Source of the DNA: Lacticaseibacillus zeae DSM 20178 = KCTC 3804
GTDB taxonomy: Bacteria > Bacillota > Bacilli > Lactobacillales > Lactobacillaceae
Reading direction: 5' to 3'
Assembly: GCF_000260435.1 (NCBI RefSeq)
Contig: NZ_BACQ01000050.1
Span: 1 to 64,000, forward strand
Length of the DNA: 64,000 bases
Shown here: positions 52,725 through 61,697 of the stretch, piece by piece
Numbering within the stretch: the first letter of the stretch is position 1
How the letters are laid out: each line of letters begins with the position of its first letter
Translations under genes and position numbers: made by a program
Notes under the pieces: model-generated
The model's input: only the letters and a program-made list of their open reading frames with translations
What the model was told of the DNA's origin: nothing
The model's database searches: none

Positions 52725-53671
52725 CTATTCAAAATAATCTTCATCAAGCTTCAGCAACTCATCATGGTACCGAACTTGAACGCCCACGTGGTATTTAAGC
52801 ATTAAGCCTGATAACCGTATGCCATCTATTAGCACAATTGAAAATCCCTTTGCGGTTTCTTGGGCCGATTTGCTAAAACTTGATGTTGTGATAAACACAC
52901 CCCGATCAGCATGAACCCGAGAAAGTGCTCCATAAAACGTATCAATTGCTGGGCGTTGGACAATATTGCTTGCCTGATAACGTTTAGCCTGAAGATAGAC
53001 GGTGCTAGTACCTAAAGGATCTTGATTGATGATAGCATCAATGCCACCATCATTGCTTTGTGGAGTTACAATCGTTGAACCATTTTGTCCTTGATAGCCC
53101 ATCTTCGTCAATAAATCCGCGACAAGATGTTCAAAGAAAACTGGCTCGGATTCTCTGATTCTCTCTATAAGTTCGGTGGCAATACGATTATTGTAAGCAA
53201 TGATTTGACCCCTAATTTGGTCTAATTCGTCAATATCGATTGTTCCCAAATCCTGGGCGTTTGAGAATCCATCTTCTCGGCTGCGCTGGGCAAGCTCTTT
53301 TTCGTGCGTTTGATATAGCGGCTGTTCATGCACTTTTTTGGAGGTCAGCTTCACTCCATACTCCTCTACTAAATTTCTGCCAAGCTTCGTCATTCGATAA
53401 ACTGCACGTCTGGGACGCTGCAAGAGTCCCCAATTACCAATTCGGACATTGCCCATGAAATACGATCTTCAATAATTGAAGTTTTATGTTCAGGGCTTAG
53501 TTTCTTTTGATAAAGCTCCTCAGGCAGATTAAGCAGTGAAACCGTTGCAGCAACCAATTCTTGACGATTCCACTGCTCTTTTGTACTTGCCGAAAGCATA
53601 ACCGGTCCCAAGAGACCATCCCAACTTGGCAAGCCATGGTTACCTTGCTTTAGTTCAGCATAATTAATCAT
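52725..53671 (-). pseudogene. mrr: Mrr-type restriction endonuclease, frameshifted
   Basis: Two overlapping frames together make a complete Mrr, a type IV enzyme that cuts modified DNA. The first (53390-53671, 93 codons) holds the start of the Mrr winged-helix domain and reads ...ISWAMSELVI before going off frame; the second (52725 to about 53440) continues with NWGLLQRPRRAVYRMTKLGRNL and the endonuclease domain (DGGIDAIINQDP ... VYLQAKRYQ, the D...QxK catalytic set). The break near 53430 (GTAATTGGGG) looks like loss of one nucleotide. GAGGAG precedes the ATG. It is 28 bp after brxL, so it belongs to the defence operon. Confidence 0.8.
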
Positions 53672-53699
53672 AGATTCTCCTCACAACGGTATCAGTGTC

Positions 53700-55763
53700 T
53701 CAGTTTGCGCCTAAAGCTTTAAACGCTGCGTCTTCAACCGAACTATAAAAATTCAAATTAAACGAACTCATTAGATCTGCAGGTACCGCGCTGATCTCAG
53801 AAGCAGACGATGTTGGAATCAAAACACGTTTTGCGCCGCTATCCTGTGCCACTTGTAAAACATCTGGCAAGTTGTCAATACGAGAAATCGTTCCTCCTAT
53901 TGTAAAATCGCCCAAGATCACAAGTTGATCAAGCGTTGGCCGTCCCAAAGCAATCGAAACCAAAGCAACAAACGTAGCCAAAGAAATATGACTTGATGGC
54001 ACTGTATTATTTAAGTTCGTTTCGCTGACTACGAAGTCGCGGGCTTCAGCTGCAATGCGTTGATCAATGGATTTATAGTTGGCCTTCAGGTACTTAAATG
54101 CTGTATCCATCGCTTCTTTAGCCTTCCCACTTGAACCAACACCAGTCTTACTAAGCTTGCCACTACCAGGAACCACTTGCGTTTCAAGTTTGATCAGGCT
54201 AAGTCGCTCACTATCATCATATGCCACAGTATAAACGTGCCCAGGATTTTCTTGTCCCACAGGAATTAGTGAACTCGACCCTGACTCAGGCACTGAAACG
54301 AATTTCTCCTCAAACGTCTCTTTGTCTATATACGAAAAATTGACGTCATAAAACTCCATGCCACCAATCCGCTTTAATTGCTCTTTAACTCGACGGCGCA
54401 TTTCTAAAGCAAATTCAAGAACTTTGGCAACCTCGGCCTTATTAAATATACCATTCGGATAAAGTAACTTGATCATTCCAGATACTGTTTTGCGAACAGC
54501 GATCACATCACGTTGATTAAGCTGTTTGCCGAAGTTAAAGTATGGATCGATTGCATCTCCATACGAAGTCTTACGCAATTCGCGCATCACTTCGGAAAAG
54601 TAATCCGTTATAAATCCAAATCCCTTTGTAAAAAATTCTGGCCTGTACTTTGGGATCTCCCAACCGGGTAAATAGTTGTGAATCCGATCAAGAAAAGCCG
54701 TATCAGTACCCATCACTTCTGGAAATGGCTCAAACAAGTTTGACGTGCGCAGCAAGACATCCACACTTTGGTTAATATTTCCAACAAATACCATGCTTGC
54801 GGATGCTTGAATTTGATCGCGGCCACGCGCAAAAGACCCTGACGCCATATAGTCTTTCATAATCTGTACGCCATCGTTGTCTTTAAACTTAATCCCTGCC
54901 ACTTCGTCAAAAGCGACAACATCCCACATGCCAACTAAGCCAACTTCACGGCGAGCCATATTGTAAAAAAGATTAGCAACCGTCGTTTGGCCTCCTGATA
55001 CTAAAATCGAATCAGGTGATAGCTCTTTGTACACATGTGATTTACCAGTTCCGCGAGGTCCCAATTCAACAAAGTTATAGTTATTTTCGACAAACGGAAT
55101 TAGTCGCGATAACAATAACCACTTTTCGCGTTCTGTAAATTGTGTCGGCTCCATGCCGGTAGTTCTCAACAATACATCCAGCCATTCATCGGTCGTAAAT
55201 GCTTTGCGACCTTCATAAACCTCTTTCATATCGACAAACGGCACTTGAATTGGCGTCAATTTTTCAATTGTAAAGTGGTCTTCATTATCGTGCTGATACT
55301 CCACGCGCACAATTGACCAAATACCGCCAATTAAAAGCCGCTCATAATCCTGAACATAACGTTCATCAACGGGTACGTTCGTTAGTCCTAGGTTACTGAA
55401 GAAAGCTTCATAACGGTCTGCGCGTTCATTCAACTGCACTGTCAACTTGTCTATAACAGTGTATGCTCCGTTTTCACGAATCTTAGATTTAACCATCTCA
55501 GCTTCATCAGGGCGAACATAATTATGCGCCAAAGTTTTCTTAACCCGCTCAACACCATCTTCGATCAGTTGTGGATCTGACGAATTGGCGTATTGTCCCA
55601 GTAAAAACTCCAACACATAAATCGGAACATTAGCACCTTCTTTAATTCGTTGGGTAAGATCTTTTCGCACAAAACGTCCCGGAAAGCTTTGTTCTAACTT
55701 AGCAACAGTCGGATCAACTTGAGGGTCAGCCTGACTACGATCATTATGCTCATCAGATGTCAA
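53700..55763 (-). CDS. brxL: BREX protein BrxL (Lon-like ATPase)
   Basis: A 687-residue BrxL of type 1 BREX. An N-terminal region is followed by an AAA ATPase with Walker A LGPRGTGKSHVYKE near residue 240 and WDVVAFDEVAGI as Walker B, and by a Lon-protease-like C-terminal domain (PSSHISLATFVALVSIALGRPT ... LGDFTIGGTISRIDNLPD). The usual Lon catalytic DGPSAG is replaced, so proteolysis is unlikely; BrxL is known as a DNA-binding AAA motor. I use the TTG at 55763, 7 nt after GGAGGAGGG. It overlaps pglZ by about 11 nt. Confidence 0.92.
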   Translation of the reverse strand: MTSDEHNDRSQADPQVDPTVAKLEQSFPGRFVRKDLTQRIKEGANVPIYVLEFLLGQYANSSDPQLIEDGVERVKKTLAHNYVRPDEAEMVKSKIRENGAYTVIDKLTVQLNERADRYEAFFSNLGLTNVPVDERYVQDYERLLIGGIWSIVRVEYQHDNEDHFTIEKLTPIQVPFVDMKEVYEGRKAFTTDEWLDVLLRTTGMEPTQFTEREKWLLLSRLIPFVENNYNFVELGPRGTGKSHVYKELSPDSILVSGGQTTVANLFYNMARREVGLVGMWDVVAFDEVAGIKFKDNDGVQIMKDYMASGSFARGRDQIQASASMVFVGNINQSVDVLLRTSNLFEPFPEVMGTDTAFLDRIHNYLPGWEIPKYRPEFFTKGFGFITDYFSEVMRELRKTSYGDAIDPYFNFGKQLNQRDVIAVRKTVSGMIKLLYPNGIFNKAEVAKVLEFALEMRRRVKEQLKRIGGMEFYDVNFSYIDKETFEEKFVSVPESGSSSLIPVGQENPGHVYTVAYDDSERLSLIKLETQVVPGSGKLSKTGVGSSGKAKEAMDTAFKYLKANYKSIDQRIAAEARDFVVSETNLNNTVPSSHISLATFVALVSIALGRPTLDQLVILGDFTIGGTISRIDNLPDVLQVAQDSGAKRVLIPTSSASEISAVPADLMSSFNLNFYSSVEDAAFKALGAN

Positions 55764-58272
55764 AATCAAACCCTCCTCCGACCGTCAAATCCATTTGATA
55801 TTGAATACGGTCTATTTCTCCAGAATCAACGTTTTCAACCACCAAGAAGTACTCTTGTGAACGATCAAATTCCTTGTCCATCAACGGGATTCGGCCTGTG
55901 ATTCTACGTTCCTCAATATTTTTTTCCTTGTAATCGGCAACAACCTGTATTTCGCCCGAAATATGATTGCCTTTATCATCTTCAAAGAACATTTTAAAGG
56001 TTGCCGGTTTTACTAAATCACTGATCGCATCTTTTTGAACAAAATTGACGATAACTTCACGCGTTGTAATTCGACGCACCGGTGTAACCAGCGTTAATTC
56101 AGCATAACTAGCCTGGGAACGACCGCGTCTGGCACGGACATCAAGCACAGGAATAATCATCTCTTGCGGAGAACAACCGCCATGTACATAGTTTTGTCCT
56201 GCTCCTGGCACTGTGAACACGTTGCCGTTTTCAGGGTAAAAGACGGATCGAGTATCATCGGTGTCAAGAATGTCTCCTAGCTTGGCCTGCCCAACACCAA
56301 TCTCATTTAGTTCACCTTGCCCGATTGCATATCGGAGATTCTTCACTTCAAAAACCATATCGGTTGGAAGATTAATCTTGTCCGTAGAATCAAGCGGCTT
56401 CCGTCGATAAATAAACCCGTGATCAGCCGTCACGATAATGTGGGCAACCGAAATGTTCCGTAGCCGATCAATACCGCGCTGCAGTTCCGAAATCGCATCG
56501 CTAACCGCTCGGAACACTTTCGCCTCTGATGCTGGCTTGTCACCAACTGCATCAATTGTGTTGTGATAGAAATAAATGACCTTTTTACCGGCAATAAACT
56601 GTTTTTGTGCCTCGGACGACCATGACAAGAATGTATCCAATCCCTCCGCGTCACTTGCTGGTTCAGCTTGCTGAAGAATAGCCCTGCGGAGCTTAAGATT
56701 GGTAGCTGGTTTCTCATCGACTAGTAGTTCCTGGCCAGTGGTATATCTCAATTGATGATTGGGCAATAACTGGGGCATACCAAAATAGGTCACTGAAGGC
56801 AACCCAGTAATCGCACTCTGCATTGAGGGGGTGTACAAATCTTGTTGATCAAGTCGACGTTGAAGTTCTTTCGCAGCCTCAAACCTAAATGCATCCGAAA
56901 TGATAACCACAATGCGATCCTTTTGGTTTGAAACAAAATTCGAGTAGAAGTCCCTCTGCTGATACTGCGGTGGAACCAGTCGTGGTTCGTACACTTTTGT
57001 CCAGTTAGAAATGATTGGTACAAGTCGATTATTGTTATAAACGCGCTCAACTTGATCTGACAACTTGTCAAACATCGGTTGGAGATCCACTGGCAAATCA
57101 TTTCTCGCCTTGTTGTAGCGTCGATATGCCATATCGATTTTATAACCATTCTCCGTATACTGGCTCAACTGTTCGAGCACACTTGCTGGTTCGGTATCAG
57201 GTGTAAACTGCTCGCTGAGAATTAAGCAAGCATCCCCTATCATGTCATCCGCGACCTGATACTGTTTGCCAAAATGCATGGTCGTCCGCTTCTGAGCGAT
57301 ATCGTTCAAGGACAGCTGCCCAAGCATTTCACCAGTATTGCCAGCAACTAGCTCTTTGTTAAGCCACTGCAAAATCCGTTTATCAATTTGCGGAAAAGCG
57401 TCCACTTTAATTAAACGAGTCGGGTCAATTTGTCCAAAGATTCGATCACCGTTCAACTTTTGCCAAACCATCTCAGCCGCCCAAGCATACTTTTCCTGCA
57501 AGTCAGCTCGTTGTCGCCAATTAAGCATAAATGAACTGACATTAGTGAGGTTCGCTAATTTATAATTTGCAAAATTCTTTGGCAAATCGGTATCCAGCTG
57601 AAAATAGGCAAAGTTCAAGAACATAGCCGCCAAGAGCTGATTTAACTGATGTTTACCAGTATACCCGTAGGCGGCACTAATAAACTGCCAGAACTCCTCT
57701 TGCAAGTCGTACTTATCAAACTCATCCAGTAAGACATTCTGGTTATCAGTTTGCGCGGCAATAACTGCCAGAAGAATGGAAGTCAACTGAATATCTGTTG
57801 TCTTTGCTAATGCCGCCATTGCAACTTGATAAGGATTCTTACCGGGCTGATTCAATTGTTTAAACCGTGCAACTCGCTCTTTATTGTTAAAGAACTTAGC
57901 CTGATCACGAACAAATTCACGCTGACTATCTGGTAAGCCAAGTTCCTTTTGCAACATCGCAGCAGCATCTGCCGTAAACTCCTGGTTATACAGTTCCATG
58001 TCGGTTAAGAAATCTAACGAAATCTCGGGTTTCGAATACGGTGAATAAACCAATGCGCGCTTCCCAGCTTTCTCAAGGTCAATCAAGTGCAGTTTTGTCT
58101 TCACCTGTTCACGATGATTTAACACGACAATTGGTTCACGAATCTTTTCCCTAAGTTCGTCCAAGTTGTCGGTAAAGTCCCCATTTGCGTCGTACCAGAA
58201 CACAAAATGCGTCATGTCATTGAACAGTTTCTCAATACCAGCCACAACATCTTGCAAACCAACTTCAGCCAT
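55753..58272 (-). CDS. pglZ: BREX protein PglZ (BrxZ), alkaline-phosphatase-like
   Basis: An 839-residue PglZ. The N-terminus EVGLQDVVAGIEKLFNDMTHFVFWYDANGDF is typical of type 1 BREX PglZ, and the phosphatase-fold core has IVVIISDAFRFEAAKELQRR, KVIYFYHNTIDAVGD and HIIVTADHGFIYRR metal-site motifs. It is essential in BREX and a nuclease/phosphodiesterase role has been proposed. The ATG at 58272 follows AGGAGG at 4-5 nt. Upstream, in place of pglX, lies the inverted pglX cassette, so its promoter is unclear. Confidence 0.93.
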   Translation of the reverse strand: MAEVGLQDVVAGIEKLFNDMTHFVFWYDANGDFTDNLDELREKIREPIVVLNHREQVKTKLHLIDLEKAGKRALVYSPYSKPEISLDFLTDMELYNQEFTADAAAMLQKELGLPDSQREFVRDQAKFFNNKERVARFKQLNQPGKNPYQVAMAALAKTTDIQLTSILLAVIAAQTDNQNVLLDEFDKYDLQEEFWQFISAAYGYTGKHQLNQLLAAMFLNFAYFQLDTDLPKNFANYKLANLTNVSSFMLNWRQRADLQEKYAWAAEMVWQKLNGDRIFGQIDPTRLIKVDAFPQIDKRILQWLNKELVAGNTGEMLGQLSLNDIAQKRTTMHFGKQYQVADDMIGDACLILSEQFTPDTEPASVLEQLSQYTENGYKIDMAYRRYNKARNDLPVDLQPMFDKLSDQVERVYNNNRLVPIISNWTKVYEPRLVPPQYQQRDFYSNFVSNQKDRIVVIISDAFRFEAAKELQRRLDQQDLYTPSMQSAITGLPSVTYFGMPQLLPNHQLRYTTGQELLVDEKPATNLKLRRAILQQAEPASDAEGLDTFLSWSSEAQKQFIAGKKVIYFYHNTIDAVGDKPASEAKVFRAVSDAISELQRGIDRLRNISVAHIIVTADHGFIYRRKPLDSTDKINLPTDMVFEVKNLRYAIGQGELNEIGVGQAKLGDILDTDDTRSVFYPENGNVFTVPGAGQNYVHGGCSPQEMIIPVLDVRARRGRSQASYAELTLVTPVRRITTREVIVNFVQKDAISDLVKPATFKMFFEDDKGNHISGEIQVVADYKEKNIEERRITGRIPLMDKEFDRSQEYFLVVENVDSGEIDRIQYQMDLTVGGGFDFDI

Positions 58273-59718
58273 ATTTCCTCCTGCTAAATACCAATCATTC
58301 TCAATGTTTACTTGCAATAAGTATAACGAAGCACATCACTAAATACCACAAGATGACTGTTCTTTTGTTCACTCCAAACTATAATCAGAGCGTCATCAAG
58401 AACCTGGTAACGATGATTTCTGAGGAGGATTTCGACGTATCCAAGGAGGGGCAGGTCGAAATTATTGGGTGGTTGTATCAGTATTACAATAGTGAACCAA
58501 AGGACGAGGCATTCAAAAAGAAGAAGTACGACTCTTCCGAGATTCCAGCCGTTACGCAACTTTTTACGCCTGACTGGATCGTTAAATATCTAGTTGAAAA
58601 TTCTCTCGGACGATACTGGATCCGAGTCTTACATGCTCGAGGAGATAAGCGATCCGCTTCAGAAATAGCTTCTAATTTTGCCTGGAAATACTTCATGCCC
58701 GAAGCTAAGCAGGAACAAGACTTGGCACAACCAGAATTTGCCGAAAAAAAAGTCGAGGCTATTACGTTTGATGATCCAGCAATGGGATCAGGTCACATAC
58801 TGATCTATGCCTTTGAAGTTTTCTTACAGATTTATGAATCGGAAGGTTACTCACGTCGAGACGCTGCCAAAAGCGTAGTAGAGAACAATCTTCATGGTTT
58901 TGACATTGATCGTCGGGCATTTCAGCTTACCTACTTTGCGGTCATGATGAAGTTCCGTGCTGAGAATCGTCGTGCTCTAAGATTAGATTTGCGACCAAAC
59001 GTTTTTGAGGTGCCAACAACCGGTCTGACATTAGCCGACTTTGGTATTGAGAAAGATACAAACAAGCAAATAACTAAAAATCTAGCTGAGCTACTGGCAA
59101 ATTTTAAAAATGCAAAAGAATTAGGCTCACTTCTAGATTTTTCGACAGTTCAACTAAACGACGAATTAATTAATTCGATTGTTAGTACTAAAAGAGTAGG
59201 ACAATTATCTTTTGATGAGTCTCAGAGCTTGGAACATCACAATGAGCTTTCTAAGCTAATTGCTGTGGGCACAGCATTACAGAATCGCTACGTGATAAAT
59301 GTTACGAATCCTCCCTATATGGGATCTGGAAAGATGCCATCCATATTATCAAGGTTTGTAAGTAAACACTATCCAGCAAGTAAATCAGATTTATTTGCAG
59401 CCTTTATTGAACGTCTTCATGGTATGACAGATGAAGATGGGCTGTTTGCGATGATCACACAACATCAATGGATGTTTCTCTCCAGCTTCAAGGCGCTTCG
59501 TGAACGCATGATGAATTGGCCAATTATTAACATGGCACACCTTGGCACACGAGCGTTTGAAGAAATTGGCGGTGAAGTGGTACAAACCACGGCATTTGTT
59601 ATACAGAAGCATCCTGAAAGTGAATACGTTGGCACTTATGAACGCTTGGTCAACTTTGATTCTCAGTCAAAGAAACAAAAGGCGTATCTTGAAGCGGTCA
59701 AGACTCCTTCTCTTAACT

Positions 59719-59782
59719 ATGTTTATCGTACTAATCAAACGAATTTTGAGAAGATTCCGGGAAGCCCTATTGCTTATTGGGC
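59719..59782 (+). repeat. Inverted repeat IR1, left copy (64 nt)
   Basis: It runs from TATGTTTATCGTACTAATC to ATTGCTTATTGGG, inside the cassette, and matches the complement of 63308-63371 in 61 of 64 positions, the first 32 exactly. It encodes YVYRTNQTNFEKIPGSP-x-AYW in both copies in the same frame. Confidence 0.9.
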
Positions 59783-60460
59783 AAGTAAAAATCTAATTAT
59801 TGATTTTGAAAAAGGTGTTAATTTAGATACGATTGTTGACCCTAAGGCGGGGCTTACGACAGGGGATAATGCTCTATTTCTTCGGCAGTGGTTTGAAGTT
59901 AGTTCTGAGAACATTTTTTTTAATGCTCACTCAAATGAAGAAGCCACTAAATCAAGTGCCAGGTGGTTCCCCTACAACAAAGGAGGTTCCTACAGAAAAT
60001 GGAGCGGAAATTATGATTTCGTAGTTGATTGGAAAAACAATGGAGTTGCAATTAGAAACTTTACCAGAGGAACAACACAAATCAAGTCTCGCGTTATGAG
60101 TTCTGATACGTATTTTCATTCAGCAATTACCTGGTCTCTCATAACAAGTGGCGGATTCAGCATCCGTTACCGTCGTTCAGGGAGTATTCATGATAGTGCT
60201 GGCAAAGAGGCTTTTGGATCGGAATCTAACTTACTTTTAGTTTTAGGGTTACTTAATTCAAAACTCGGAGACTATATTTTTAAGTTATTGAACCCGACAA
60301 TAAATATGCAGATTGGCGATTTTAGAAACTTTCCAGTATTGAAAATAAACTCTCAATTGAATATATGTGGAATCATAAAACAAAATATTGAATTATCTGA
60401 TTTGGATTGGAATGTTGATGAAACTTCATGGGATTTTTTAACAAACCCGTTAAGTGCTTC

Positions 60461-60479
60461 TATCGCTGAGCATAATCGA
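60461..60479 (+). repeat. Inverted repeat IR2, left copy (19 nt)
   Basis: TATCGCTGAGCATAATCGA matches exactly the complement of 62607-62625. It encodes the shared IAEHNR segment, the point after which the cassette stops resembling pglX. Confidence 0.85.
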
Positions 60480-60555
60480 GCATCTCCGACAAAATCCTTG
60501 CATTTCAAAGTCATTTGTGACAAATATGTGCCAACTATGCAAGGAGGTTGTATTA

Positions 60556-61638
60556 ATGGTTAGTTATCAGAAACGCGGAAAGGTTTGGCAGTACGAAATA
60601 TCTTACAAAGATCTTGACGGTACATACAAGAAACTGCGCAAATCCGGTTTCGCGCTTAAGGCTGATGCAGAATTAGCTGCAAGCCAGATAAAGTCGTCTT
60701 ATATTGACGTGAAGCAGTTTAAAGCAGGTAATATAACATTGGCGGATTATTTCGAACGCTGGATTCATCTGTATAAACAAGGAGCGGTCACTAAAGTTAC
60801 GTATATCAAGTATGAGAACACACTCAACCACATCCATCGCTTATTCGGATCTCTCCTACTTCGAGACATCACGCGCTCTATATATCAAGAACGGCTAAAC
60901 GCCTTTGCAAAAAGCCACGCTCCGAGGACTGTTGCCGCTCTTCATAAACAGATTAGATCAGCTATCCTTGATGCGATTGATGAGAAAGTTCTCCAGTTAG
61001 ATCCAACAAGAAAGGCCATTATATCCGGAAGAATTATTCCACAACAAAGACGAGCACTGGATTATAAAGAATGGTTAACCCTGGTTCACCATTTAGACAC
61101 AGCAGTCCCTAGTCAAATGATTATCTACCTCGCCGCGGTGACAGGTCTCCGCTTCGCAGAAATACTCGGCCTCACTCCACGAGATATAGTTTTTCAAAAA
61201 GGAGAATTGACAGTCAACAAAACGTGGGACTACAAATATCAGTCGGGTTTCAAGAAAACCAAAAATAGAGCCTCCAACCGAACAATCCTTTTAGATACAA
61301 AGTCACTGGAACATCTTCGTGACTTTATTACCACCAATTGGCAACCGTCTCCTGATACGCCACTTTTCATACACAACAACAAGGCCCCTGTTAGTGCGGA
61401 AATTAATAAAGAATTGTCCCATAAGCTAAAGTCTTTAAACCTTCCTCGAATCACCTTCCACGGTTTACGACACACCCACGCGTCTATTCTGCTTTACCAA
61501 GGTGTCAGCGTTCTCTCCGTTTCAAAGCGTTTAGGCCACAGCAACATCACAACTACACAGTCCACTTATCTACACGTAATCAAAGAACTAGAGAACAAGG
61601 ACAATGATAAGATCCTATCAATTTTAGAAGAAATATAA
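60556..61638 (+). CDS. Tyrosine recombinase, predicted pglX invertase
   Basis: A 360-residue phage-type integrase. The N-terminal arm-binding region (residues 1-55) and SAM-like core-binding region (60-150) precede the catalytic domain with Arg199 in TGLRFAE, Lys236 in KKTKNR, His302-x-x-Arg305 in HGLRHTHAS, His328 in LGHSN and the nucleophile Tyr338 in STYLH. All catalytic residues are present. AAGGAGG lies 8 nt before the ATG and inside the cassette, whose stop codon overlaps the start by 8 nt. Its place between two inverted pglX parts argues for a switch role rather than phage integration. Confidence 0.9.
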   Translation: MVSYQKRGKVWQYEISYKDLDGTYKKLRKSGFALKADAELAASQIKSSYIDVKQFKAGNITLADYFERWIHLYKQGAVTKVTYIKYENTLNHIHRLFGSLLLRDITRSIYQERLNAFAKSHAPRTVAALHKQIRSAILDAIDEKVLQLDPTRKAIISGRIIPQQRRALDYKEWLTLVHHLDTAVPSQMIIYLAAVTGLRFAEILGLTPRDIVFQKGELTVNKTWDYKYQSGFKKTKNRASNRTILLDTKSLEHLRDFITTNWQPSPDTPLFIHNNKAPVSAEINKELSHKLKSLNLPRITFHGLRHTHASILLYQGVSVLSVSKRLGHSNITTTQSTYLHVIKELENKDNDKILSILEEI

Positions 61639-61661
61639 ATTGGCACATTTCTTGGCACAAC

Positions 61662-61692
61662 AAAGGCGATCGCACACCACGCGATCGCCTTT
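61662..61692. terminator. Bidirectional terminator between int and pglX
   Basis: AAAGGCGATCGC pairs perfectly with GCGATCGCCTTT around a 7-nt loop. It lies 24 bp after the recombinase and 5 bp after the stop of the converging pglX. Confidence 0.85.
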
Positions 61693-61697
61693 GTTGG

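Larger units (their letters stand above)
58353..60563 (+). pseudogene. Silent, inverted pglX cassette (alternative specificity segment)
   Basis: A 736-codon frame homologous to PglX but opposite to the BREX operon. It opens at NYNQSVIKNLVTMISEEDFD then QVEIIGWLYQYYNSEPKDEAF, which in PglX lies about 200 residues from the N-terminus, and it has no ribosome site. Methylase motifs DPAMGSGH and NVTNPPY are present, then the YVYRTNQTNFEKIPGSP junction and a target-recognition segment unlike that of the other copy. Homology ends after SIAEHNR with a 24-codon unrelated tail, so the last 300 residues are missing. It is a donor of alternative sequence, not an expressed enzyme as it stands. Confidence 0.85.

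Noticed and set aside
53390-53671. A separate 93-aa small protein before the nuclease
   Set aside because: Its sequence is the N-terminal half of the Mrr winged-helix domain and the rest continues in the next frame, so it is one broken gene.
60556-61638. Phage or genomic-island integrase with attachment site
   Set aside because: No prophage genes or tRNA end are nearby, and the gene is embedded between inverted pglX parts with in-frame repeats, which fits an invertase better.
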